Of a stretch of 64,000 nt of DNA, positions 8,181 through 16,375 are shown piece by piece. A program made the translations under genes and the position numbers. Numbering within the stretch: the first letter of the stretch is position 1; each line of letters begins with the position of its first letter. Origin of the DNA: Cupriavidus basilensis. GTDB taxonomy: Bacteria > Pseudomonadota > Gammaproteobacteria > Burkholderiales > Burkholderiaceae. Where the stretch lies: NCBI RefSeq assembly GCF_008801925.2, contig NZ_CP062804.1, forward strand, positions 1,860,001 to 1,924,000, read 5' to 3'. Below the pieces are notes generated by a model that was not told the origin of the DNA, ran no database searches, and saw only the letters and a program-made list of their open reading frames with translations.

Positions 8181-9821
8181 CTACTTCTTGGGCGGCCTCA
8201 GCTTCTCGATGCGCTCATCCACGGACTTGCGCACCTGGTCCACGCTGAAGCTGGCCGGCTTCTGGCTCGGCGGGTAGGTGACGAAGGTCTCCAGGAATAC
8301 CGTGGCCTTCATCGTAGCGATCTCCGTCAGGTAGGCATTCTTCGTGACCCAGTCGTAGTACTGATCCGAGACGACATCCGCGCGCTCGTAGGGATCCATG
8401 CGCAGGTTGAAGACCTTGGGGAGCCGCAGGCAGGTAAACGGATTGGCCCAGACCTGCATGCCGCCCGGAGCGCGCTGCTCGCAGAACACGACCTTCCAGT
8501 CCTTGTAGCGCATTGCGACCAGATCGCCATCGTCACTGAAGTAATAGAACTCTTCGCGCGCGCCCTTCGGACTTTTGCCGGTCAGGTAGTCAAGCTGGTT
8601 GTAGCCATCCAGATGCACCTTGAAGCTCTGTCCGGACGCTGGCGACCAGCCTTTGAGCAAGCGATCCTTGACCGTGGTGTCGCCCACAGCGGCCAACAGC
8701 GTCGGGAACCAGTCCAGCCCGGAGAACATCTCGGTGGACACTTCGCCCGGCTTGATATGGCCGGGCCATCGCACCATCGCCGGCACCCGGAACGCCCCTT
8801 CCCAGTTGGTGTCCTTCTCGCTGCGGAATGGCGTGGTTGCCGCGTCTGGCCAGGAGAACTGGTTCGGGCCATTGTCGGTGGTGTAGACCACAATGGTGTC
8901 CTTGGTGATCCCCAGGTCGTCCAGCGTCTTGAGCAGCTTGCCCACGTCCTCGTCGTGCTCCAGCATTCCATCGGCATACTCGTTGCCGGGCATGCCACTG
9001 CGGCCCTTCATCGAATCGCGCACATGGGTGAACAAGTGCATGCGGGTGGTGTTCATCCAGACAAAGAACGGCTTGTTGTCCTTAGCCTGCTTCTTGATGA
9101 ACTCCTGCGCGGCGGCGGTGGTTTCGTCGTCGATGGTCTCCATGCGCTTGGTCGTCAGCGGGCCGGTGTCCTGGATCTTGCCGTCGGCGAACGAATGGAT
9201 CACCCCGCGCGGCGAGAAGTTCTTCACGAACGGATCGTTCTTGTCCTTCGGCCAGTAGGGGCGCTCCGGCTCTTCCTCCGCATTCAGGTGGTAGAGGTTG
9301 CCGTAGAACTCGTCGAATCCATGCGCCGTCGGCAGGTACTCGTTCTTGTCGCCGAGGTGGTTCTTGCCGAACTGGCCGGTGGCATAGCCCTGCGCCTTGA
9401 GCGCCTGGGCAATGGTGATGTCGCCCTTCTGCAGGCCGACCGGCGCACCCGGCGCGCCGACCTTGCTCAGGCCCGTGCGCAGCGGCGTCTGTCCCGTGAT
9501 GAAGGATGACCGGCCCGCCGTGCAGCTGTTCTCGGCGTAGTAGTCCGTGAACATCATGCCTTCCCTGGCGATGCGGTCGATGTTCGGCGTCTTGTAGCCG
9601 ACCACGCCCTGGCTATAGGCGCTGATGTTGGTCTGTCCGATATCGTCGCCGAAGATCACCAGGATATTCGGCTTCCTGGCGGACCCGCCGCCAGACGCGC
9701 TGGCTGGCGCGTCCGCGGCCATGGTGGTGGTTGGCGCGGAAGCCAGCCAACCGGCGGCCGCGATCGGCACCGCCACGGCGAGCGCGATAGCCGCCCGCTT
9801 TAGTGAGCGATTGATTCGCAT
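8181..9821 (-). CDS. Type I sulfatase (arylsulfatase family)
   Basis: 546 aa periplasmic alkaline-phosphatase-fold sulfatase. A signal peptide (residues 1-36) precedes PNILVIFGDDIG with the metal ligands D59 and D60. The formylglycine site is C100-T-A-G-R104, a Cys-type CxAxR motif that needs oxidation of C100 by a formylglycine-generating enzyme; that enzyme is encoded two genes upstream. Further hallmarks are GYATGQFGKNHLG, TTDNGPN and PFFVWMNTTRMH. The start ATG (9819-9821) follows GAGGAGAAG; the same frame stays open far upstream but that stretch is antisense-like composition over the next gene. It is the last gene of the unit FGE, MFS-SpeE, sulfatase. Substrate is not predictable; possibilities include aryl sulfates or sulfated polymers. 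Confidence 0.92.
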   Translation of the reverse strand: MRINRSLKRAAIALAVAVPIAAAGWLASAPTTTMAADAPASASGGGSARKPNILVIFGDDIGQTNISAYSQGVVGYKTPNIDRIAREGMMFTDYYAENSCTAGRSSFITGQTPLRTGLSKVGAPGAPVGLQKGDITIAQALKAQGYATGQFGKNHLGDKNEYLPTAHGFDEFYGNLYHLNAEEEPERPYWPKDKNDPFVKNFSPRGVIHSFADGKIQDTGPLTTKRMETIDDETTAAAQEFIKKQAKDNKPFFVWMNTTRMHLFTHVRDSMKGRSGMPGNEYADGMLEHDEDVGKLLKTLDDLGITKDTIVVYTTDNGPNQFSWPDAATTPFRSEKDTNWEGAFRVPAMVRWPGHIKPGEVSTEMFSGLDWFPTLLAAVGDTTVKDRLLKGWSPASGQSFKVHLDGYNQLDYLTGKSPKGAREEFYYFSDDGDLVAMRYKDWKVVFCEQRAPGGMQVWANPFTCLRLPKVFNLRMDPYERADVVSDQYYDWVTKNAYLTEIATMKATVFLETFVTYPPSQKPASFSVDQVRKSVDERIEKLRPPKK

Positions 9822-9898
9822 GTCTGCTTCTCCTCTATTGCCCGACCGCTGCCGGCGGCCCCGGTTTCTCAAATCCGTGTTCGCGGACGCTGCGTTGC

Positions 9899-12469
9899 TC
9901 AGTGCCGCATGCCGAGCATGCGGCGAAAGTACTGGTTGGCCTGGCCGCCCTGCATGGCCTGCCCGATCTCCGCCTGCCAGCGCTGGCGGTCGCCGGCGTA
10001 GGCGGCGAGCGAGGCCGCGTAGAAGTGCATCAACCGGCCGCGCTCCTGCGCGATATCCCCCAGCAAGGCAGGATCGGCGCCGCGCAGCGGCGGCGCTGCG
10101 TACAAGTCCAGCAGGGCCGGCAGCACGCGCGTGATCTCGTCGCGCCGCACCCAGCCTGCGTACTCGATCAACGGGCGGTCGTCCGTCACGGCGGGCGCGC
10201 CGGCGGCGTAGCGCTCCAGCCCTTCGCGCCCTGTCACCCAGGTGGCTAGCAGCGCGGCTGGCGAATTGATCCCCACCTCGCGCAGCGCGCCGGCCACCGT
10301 TGGCTGGTTGAAGCGCGCCTGGATACGCGCGGCGTCCAGCTCCAGCGGTGCGTCCGAGCCCACCAGCAACATCTCGTGCACCTCGGTGGTCCACAGCGAG
10401 GCATGCGGGAAGGCGTCGAGGAAGCTGCGCACCAGCGCGCGCGTGTCTTCGTCGTTCTGCGTGGCAATCGGCAGCCACTGGGCGAACAGCCCGCCCGGCT
10501 GCAGGCGGCTGCGCGCCAGCGCATAGAAATCGCGTGAATACAGGTTCACCACGCCGGCGGCCGATGGCGGCGGTGGCTCCAAGGTGATCAGGTCGTAGCG
10601 CTCGGCGCTGCGCAGCAGCTCGTGGCGGCCATCGCGCACGCGGATATCGGAGCGGGGATTGCGGCTCACGTCGTAGTTGCCCCGGAATTCGGGCACGGCG
10701 CGCACCACCGCCGGCAACAGCTCGGCCGTGACGCGGCGCTCCAACCCCGGGTACTGCGTCAGCGCGCCCGCGGTAATGCCCGTGCCAAGCGCGACCACCA
10801 GCGCCGAATGCGGCTCCCGGGTGTGGACCAGCAGCGGCAGCAAGGCCTGCAGCCGCATATAACGCAACGAGCCAATGGCATCGCCCGAGTTGGAAACACC
10901 CGAGATATACAAGCGGCGGAAGCTGGCGCCCGGCCTGCCCTGCTCGATCACGGCGACCGTGCCGCCGGGGCTTTCCTCATAGGAAACCAAGGTGCCGTCC
11001 TTGGCCTCGGCCAGCAGCCGCGCCAGGCGATCGGGCGGTGTCAGCACCCCGGCCACTGCCACGCACACGCCGATGCCCAGGGCGGCCGCGCACATGGCGG
11101 GCCGCACGCCAGGGCCGCGCAGCGCCGCCACCGTGCCTACCGTGGCCGCGGCGGCGGCAAGTATCCCAAGCGCGTGAACCAGGCCCAGCACCGGCACCAG
11201 CACGAAGCCGGTCAGGAAGGTGCCGGCGATGCCGCCCACGGTATTGAGCGCCAGCACAACGCCCATGTCGCGGCCGATATGGCCCGGCTCGGCGCACAAG
11301 CGCAATGCCGCGGGAAACGCGGCACCCAGCAGCACCGTGGGCGCAAACACCACGCACAGCCCCGCCAACGCAAAGCGCGCGCACATCGCCGCCAGCTCGC
11401 TGCCGGTGACATCCATGACCACGCCTGCGAGGCTCACCTGCCACTGGCCTAGCCAGTTTCCAAGTCCGGCCACCTGCAGCAGCGCGACCAGGCCCGCCAG
11501 GCCCACCAGCACGCCAAACACGCCCCACGGATCGCGCACGCGATCGGCAAAGCGCGCGTAGATGGCGCTGCCCACCACCAGGCCGCCAAGGTAGGTAGCC
11601 AGCACGATGGTGAAGGCGAAGCTGCGCGTGCTCATGAACTGCACGATGGTCTGCGACCAGACCACTTCGTAGCCAAGCGCAATGCCGCCAGCCACCGCGT
11701 AGAGTCCTACCGCAAGCCTCGCCCGCGCTTGCGGCGCGGCCGTGGCGGCAACGGGCGCTGCCGCCGCGGGAACGATTGCCCGCGGCGCGCTGGCGCGGCC
11801 AAGGGCGAATGCCGCTGCGGCCAGCGCCACGTTGACCAGCGCGGCGGCCATGGCCGCGCCGCGCACGCCAAACGACGGGATCAGGATGAAGGTGGTCAGC
11901 AACGCGCCTGCCATGGCGCCCAGCGTATTGGCGGCGTAAAGCCCGCCGCCAGCGCGCGCGATCTTGGCCGCCGACGGCGCGCATGCCGACATCAGCGCGG
12001 GCAGCGTGCCGCCCATCAGCAAGGCCGGCACCCCGATCAGCGCGAATGGCAGGCACCATGCCAGCAGGCCGGCGCCGCTCTCGATCGCGACGAACCACGG
12101 CGCCGCCTGTGCCAGGCCGAGCGTGGCGCCAAGCCCCAGCACGGCGATGCCCAGCTCCAGCGCGGCGTAGAACAGCAACGGCCGCGCCACCCTGTCAGCC
12201 AGCCTGCCCAGCACCCAGCCGCCGCAGGCCAGGCCCAGAAAGAAGGCGCTGACGCCAGTAGTGACGGCGTACACATCGACGCCGACGATCAGCGCTACCT
12301 GCTTGATCCACAGCACCTGGTAGACCAGCGCGCAAGCCCCCGAAGCGAAGAGCAAGGCCCCCAGCACCACGGCACGCTTGCCGGCGCCGGCGTGCGCCAG
12401 GCTCGCCTCGCGCGGCGCGGGCGGCGTGAGCGTGGCGATGGATGCGGTGCTTCCCCGGATTCGGCTCAT
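9899..12469 (-). CDS. Fused MFS-like transporter / spermidine-synthase-like protein
   Basis: 856 aa. About 12-14 hydrophobic helices (roughly residues 30-480; for example ALLFASGACALVYQVLW and YVVWSQTIVQFM-type segments) are followed by a soluble SpeE-like Rossmann domain (about 500-720) with VVALGTGITAG, the acidic DGRHELL and ITLEPPPPSAAG (the PPP loop typical of the aminopropyltransferase fold), and a short C-terminal helical tail. This fused architecture is annotated as spermidine synthase-like in many proteobacteria, but enzymatic activity is unproven. It lies between FGE and sulfatase genes on the same strand (178 bp and 77 bp gaps), so it may move or modify a product of that module. 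Confidence 0.87.
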   Translation of the reverse strand: MSRIRGSTASIATLTPPAPREASLAHAGAGKRAVVLGALLFASGACALVYQVLWIKQVALIVGVDVYAVTTGVSAFFLGLACGGWVLGRLADRVARPLLFYAALELGIAVLGLGATLGLAQAAPWFVAIESGAGLLAWCLPFALIGVPALLMGGTLPALMSACAPSAAKIARAGGGLYAANTLGAMAGALLTTFILIPSFGVRGAAMAAALVNVALAAAAFALGRASAPRAIVPAAAAPVAATAAPQARARLAVGLYAVAGGIALGYEVVWSQTIVQFMSTRSFAFTIVLATYLGGLVVGSAIYARFADRVRDPWGVFGVLVGLAGLVALLQVAGLGNWLGQWQVSLAGVVMDVTGSELAAMCARFALAGLCVVFAPTVLLGAAFPAALRLCAEPGHIGRDMGVVLALNTVGGIAGTFLTGFVLVPVLGLVHALGILAAAAATVGTVAALRGPGVRPAMCAAALGIGVCVAVAGVLTPPDRLARLLAEAKDGTLVSYEESPGGTVAVIEQGRPGASFRRLYISGVSNSGDAIGSLRYMRLQALLPLLVHTREPHSALVVALGTGITAGALTQYPGLERRVTAELLPAVVRAVPEFRGNYDVSRNPRSDIRVRDGRHELLRSAERYDLITLEPPPPSAAGVVNLYSRDFYALARSRLQPGGLFAQWLPIATQNDEDTRALVRSFLDAFPHASLWTTEVHEMLLVGSDAPLELDAARIQARFNQPTVAGALREVGINSPAALLATWVTGREGLERYAAGAPAVTDDRPLIEYAGWVRRDEITRVLPALLDLYAAPPLRGADPALLGDIAQERGRLMHFYAASLAAYAGDRQRWQAEIGQAMQGGQANQYFRRMLGMRH

Positions 12470-12647
12470 TGCGCCTGGCTCCCGTGCCGGGATCTTGCCG
12501 CTGTCGTGCGCGAAGGCATCGATGCTCCTCCTGTGCAGCAGTTTGTCCGTTGCCGCCCCGGGCGCAGGGCGAAGGAATCCCCGCGCCCTTGCGCAGCGCC
12601 AGTTGAAATTGCCAATGGTTGTCTTTGTCGCGCGATGCGAACCGGGC

Positions 12648-13919
12648 TCAGCCGGGCCCGGCTGCGCCAGCGGTCGCCTGCGTCATCGCCTTGCCGTCCC
12701 TGGACTGCTGTTTCCACTGCGCGTCGTCCTCCACCAGGCGGAAGCCGAGATGCGACATGCTGTTGTATGGGTCCGTGCCGCGCCGCGCGCTCGGGCGATA
12801 GCTCAGGCAGTAGTCCTCGTTGCAAAGGAACGAGCCGCCGCGGGTGACGCGGCGCGGTGCGTCCGTCGGCACGCCCGGCTCCGAGGGGTCCCACGATTCG
12901 CCGGGGCCGGCCGGGTTGTCGATCAACCTGGCGGACACCGCCTCGCGCTTGAACTGGTCGGCGCGATACCAGTCGGCCACCCATTGCCAGGCGTTGCCGG
13001 TCATGTCCGACAGGCCATAGCCATTGGCGGGGAAGGTGCCCACGGGGCTGGTGCCAAGCGCCCCGCCTGCCTTGGCGCTGACCACGGGAAACGGCTGCAC
13101 CTGCTGGCCCTGCCAGACGTTGGCCATCTGCCGGCCGTCCGGGGCAAACTGGTCGCCCCATCCATATGTGGCTTGCTCCAGCCCGCCGCGCGCGGCGAAT
13201 TCCCATTCGGCTTCGGTCGGCAGGCGCTTGCCGGCCCATTTGGCGTAGGCCTGCGCGTCCTCATAGGACACCTGCACCACGGGGTGGTCGTCCTTGCCGA
13301 TGATGTTGCTGTCGGGGCCGTTCGGATGCCGCCAATCAGCACCCGGCACATAGCGCCACCAGCGCGAGTAATCCTGCAGCGGCACCGGGCGGTTGGTGCC
13401 GACAAAAACCATGCCGCCGGCCACCATCGCGGAATCGGGCGGGCGCGGCGTGCCGGGTGGCAGTTGCACGCGCAATGTCTCCCACTCCGGCTTACGCTCC
13501 GCCGTGGTGACATAGCCAGTGGCCAGCACGAACGTGGCGAATTGCGCGTTGGTGACGTGGTGCCGGTCCATCCAGAAGCCGTGCACGCGCACCTTGTGTG
13601 CCGGACGCTCGTTGGCCTGCGCGAGCTTATGGTCGCTGCCCATCAGGAATTCGCCGCCCGGCACCCAGGCCATGTCCTTCGGGCCGGTCTTGCCATCGCC
13701 AAACACGGCCGTGGCCGGTACGTGCACGGCGCCACGCGCCTGCCACCACGCCGCGCCCCCGCCCACGGCTGCGCAAGCCAGCACCGCCGAGCCGATCAGC
13801 AACGCGCGGCGCCAGCGCGTGGGGGCTGCCGCCACCGGGGCCGTGCTCCTGGCCGCAGGCGCGACCCCGGCCAGCGCAGCGCGGCGCAATTGGTTGTCCT
13901 TCTCTCGACGGCGACTCAT
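12648..13919 (-). CDS. Formylglycine-generating enzyme, membrane-anchored (SUMF1-type)
   Basis: 423 aa. A short cytoplasmic N-terminus is followed by one helix (about 37-59, RALLIGSAVLACAAVGGGAAWW), so the catalytic FGE-sulfatase domain (about 80-420) should be outside the inner membrane. Core motifs: MAWVPGGEFLMGS, HPVVQVSYEDAQAYAKWAGKR (split here), LPTEAEWEFAARGG, and RGGSFLCNEDYCLSYRPSAR with both copper-binding catalytic cysteines, C366 and C371, spaced CxxxxC. This supports a true FGE that oxidises the sulfatase Cys rather than an inactive SUMF1 homologue. The preferred start is ATG 13917-13919; a GTG 9 codons earlier is possible. First gene of the sulfatase unit. Confidence 0.92.
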   Translation of the reverse strand: MSRRREKDNQLRRAALAGVAPAARSTAPVAAAPTRWRRALLIGSAVLACAAVGGGAAWWQARGAVHVPATAVFGDGKTGPKDMAWVPGGEFLMGSDHKLAQANERPAHKVRVHGFWMDRHHVTNAQFATFVLATGYVTTAERKPEWETLRVQLPPGTPRPPDSAMVAGGMVFVGTNRPVPLQDYSRWWRYVPGADWRHPNGPDSNIIGKDDHPVVQVSYEDAQAYAKWAGKRLPTEAEWEFAARGGLEQATYGWGDQFAPDGRQMANVWQGQQVQPFPVVSAKAGGALGTSPVGTFPANGYGLSDMTGNAWQWVADWYRADQFKREAVSARLIDNPAGPGESWDPSEPGVPTDAPRRVTRGGSFLCNEDYCLSYRPSARRGTDPYNSMSHLGFRLVEDDAQWKQQSRDGKAMTQATAGAAGPG

Positions 13920-14075
13920 TGCTTTGTTCCGGAATAGGCAAGCCACGCCCCAAGCCGGCGCGTGCTCTTAGCATGGCAGAGCAAACCGGAATGAGAATTG
14001 AAAATTTTGGGGTCCGATGTTAGGGAATTGGTGGCCATCGCCGCCGTTGCGTCGTTCACCACGCTGCTTGCTCCC

Positions 14076-14876
14076 CTATTTGCCGAATGTCATGTTCAGT
14101 CCGGCAAACACCGTCCACTGTGGTTGCCCCGGACCGTGGTGCGCCACCGAGTACTGCGGTTCGATAAACGCATTCATGATGGTCTTGCCCTCTTTCCAGG
14201 CCTTGCCAACGCCGAGACCCACGGGGACGTAGTACGCGTCGTTTTGCAGGTTGAATGTCCACACCCCCGTGGAGCGCACGTACCAGCCGCCCGGGAAATT
14301 AAAGATGCCGAAAGGCTGGAAAGTCAGCGTCTGCACGGTCGGGCGCGCACTCTGCCCGGCAAAGGAATGCTGCCATTGGACCAAGGCGCCCAGCAGCCGC
14401 GCCGGGCTGGGATCCACCACCACCGCGGCCAGGCCAGCCTGCCATTTGCCCGTGCCGAGCTCCGGCGAAGTCGCCGTCGGCATGGTCAGCAGCGGCCCCA
14501 CGCCGATCTGGGTGCCGTGTTCCTTGAGCAAGAAGATGTCGAAGATATTGATGTCGCCAAGGCCCGTGGTGTAGCTGCCATCGGCCTGCGGGCGTGTGCT
14601 CACCGGCACCGTGGCGCGCAGGATCTGCGGCACGCCCACCAGCTTGCCGGGCAGCACCGGGAGCGTGCCGCGCAGCAGGAAATCGTTGGTGTGCACGTTG
14701 GTGTCGTACACCCGTGGCGAGTAATAGTTCTGCAGGTTGAGCGAAGGCGCCGGATTAAGCGGGTTGTTGCTCTTGTTGGCGTCGTCCGCGGCAGATTGCG
14801 CGTGCAGCCCCGGCGCGACGCCTAGCGTCAAAGCGAGCATCGCGGCAGGGCCGCAGCGCAGCAAAGTGGTCCTCAT
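14076..14876 (-). CDS. MetA-pathway-like outer membrane barrel
   Basis: 266 aa. Signal peptide MRTTLLRCGPAAMLALTLG with cleavage near LHAQ, then NVHTNDFLLRGTLPV, QILRATVPVSTR, GLGDINIFDIFLL and a beta-barrel-like repeat ending in VFAGLNMTFGK with terminal aromatic/Lys. This pattern fits the putative MetA-pathway-of-phenol-degradation family of outer-membrane proteins, with a role in uptake of hydrophobic compounds or an unknown one. It precedes the FGE gene on the same strand at a distance of 156 bp and is divergent from the Omp85 gene. GGGGAA upstream of ATG supports the start. Possibly part of the sulfatase regulon. Confidence 0.75.
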   Translation of the reverse strand: MRTTLLRCGPAAMLALTLGVAPGLHAQSAADDANKSNNPLNPAPSLNLQNYYSPRVYDTNVHTNDFLLRGTLPVLPGKLVGVPQILRATVPVSTRPQADGSYTTGLGDINIFDIFLLKEHGTQIGVGPLLTMPTATSPELGTGKWQAGLAAVVVDPSPARLLGALVQWQHSFAGQSARPTVQTLTFQPFGIFNFPGGWYVRSTGVWTFNLQNDAYYVPVGLGVGKAWKEGKTIMNAFIEPQYSVAHHGPGQPQWTVFAGLNMTFGK

Positions 14877-15105
14877 CGTCTCGTTCCCCGCAATTCGGCC
14901 ACTGGCCACCAGCCGAAGGACTCGGCTGGCGCATCAGTCACGCAGGGGCGATGCTGCCACAGCGTGCACGTAACCGGTATTCAGTCCTTTTCGTGCGCGA
15001 TCTGAAAGTTTTTGCGTGGCGTCCGCGTCGCAGGGGGATGGCATAAGGTAGCGGGACGTGGCGGCGCCTGCCACGCAAAGCCGATCGCTTGCCCAACGCT
15101 TGCCC

Positions 15106-16299
15106 ATGCCAATACCGAACCGGTTCTCTTGCGCGCCGACCATCCTTGTCATTGCCCTCATGGCGCTCAATGCGCCAACCGCACAGGCACAAGCAGCGCC
15201 GGCAGGCGACCAGGCGCCAGAGACGACAGCGAAGTCTGCAAAGAGCCTTAGCTTCACCGATCCGCAGGACGGCAAGTTTGACGCGAGCGACTACCTGCTC
15301 AACCACAAGGGCGCGCTGCCGGTGCCGACCCTCATCACCGAGCCTGCCGTCGGCTACGGCGGCGGCCTGGGGCTGGTGTTCTTCTCCGAATCGATGAAGG
15401 ATGCAGCCGAGAAAGCGCAATCCACCGGCAAGGGCCCAGCCCCGCCCAACATCACTGCCGTGGGCGGCGCCTATACGGCAAACGGCACCTGGGGCGCCGG
15501 CGCCGCCCACTTCCATACCTGGGATGGCGACCGCTACCGTTACCTGGGCGCCATCGCCAAGGTCGACGCGCAGCTCGACTACTACGGCCTGTTGAACCAG
15601 GCGCGGGCCTATGCGCTGGAGGGACTGATGCTGGTGCAGCAGTTCATGGTGCGCCTGGGCGACTCCCGCTGGTACGTAGGGCCGCGCTACGTGCTGTTCG
15701 ACTCAAAGGCCACCTTCAAGGGCCAGGTGGCCACCGAGCTGGGCGGCTTCGAGCGCGACCAGCGTATCGGCAAAGGCGGCCTGGTGGTCGACTACGACTC
15801 GCGCGACAACATCTTCTATCCCAGCCGTGGCAGCTACGCCGAGCTGGAAGCGCAGTTCGCGCGCGGCGGATTCGGCAGCACGCAGGCCTTCAATATGTAC
15901 AACGCGCGGGGCTTTACCTGGCTGCCGCTGGCACGCACGTGGATCCTCGGGCTGCGTGCCGACGGCCGCTTCTCCACCGGCGACATCCCCTTCTATGCGC
16001 AGCCGTTCGTCGATCTGCGCGGCGTGTCAAAAGGACGCTACCAGGACCGCAACGCGCTCGCCACCGAGATGGAACTGCGCTGGGAGATGACCCCGCGCTG
16101 GTCGCTGCTGGGCTTCACCGGCGCGGGCAAGGCCTACGGCAAGTGGCACAGCTTTTCCGATGCAGCCACCGTGTACAGCGTGGGGGGCGGTTTTCGCTAC
16201 CTGATTGCGCGCAAGCTGGGCCTGTCAATCGGCATCGACGTCGCCCATAGCAAGGACCAGAACGCTTTCTACGTGCAGGTGGGCAGCGCCTGGCACTGA
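15106..16299 (+). CDS. Omp85/BamA-type surface antigen barrel, short
   Basis: 397 aa. Signal peptide near residues 1-30 (VIALMALNAPTAQAQA), then a single bacterial surface antigen (Omp85) beta-barrel with PTLITEPAVGYGGGLGLVFFSES at its first strand, KGGLVVDYDSRDNIFYPSRGSY (the conserved VxFDTRDNxxxPxxG-like element, here about residues 232-253) and a final strand. There is no POTRA domain of normal size before it, unlike BamA or TamA, which suggests a role outside Bam complex assembly. It is 76 bp upstream of the 803-aa protein gene on the same strand, so the two are probably one operon. The upstream in-frame GTG extension is disfavoured because ATG 15106 begins the signal peptide. Confidence 0.82.
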   Translation: MPIPNRFSCAPTILVIALMALNAPTAQAQAAPAGDQAPETTAKSAKSLSFTDPQDGKFDASDYLLNHKGALPVPTLITEPAVGYGGGLGLVFFSESMKDAAEKAQSTGKGPAPPNITAVGGAYTANGTWGAGAAHFHTWDGDRYRYLGAIAKVDAQLDYYGLLNQARAYALEGLMLVQQFMVRLGDSRWYVGPRYVLFDSKATFKGQVATELGGFERDQRIGKGGLVVDYDSRDNIFYPSRGSYAELEAQFARGGFGSTQAFNMYNARGFTWLPLARTWILGLRADGRFSTGDIPFYAQPFVDLRGVSKGRYQDRNALATEMELRWEMTPRWSLLGFTGAGKAYGKWHSFSDAATVYSVGGGFRYLIARKLGLSIGIDVAHSKDQNAFYVQVGSAWH

Positions 16300-16375
16300 G
16301 CCGCCGCGCCACCGTCACGGCCGCCGGCCACCAGGCTAGCCGCCTACTCCATTTCATCGACAAGGAGCCGCCCCC

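Noticed and set aside
9822..10478. Extension of the sulfatase frame upstream to 10478, giving a 765-aa protein
   Set aside because: The extra 219 residues run antisense to the end of the MFS-SpeE gene and have no signal peptide; the ATG at 9821 follows GAGGAGAAG and begins a proper signal peptide.
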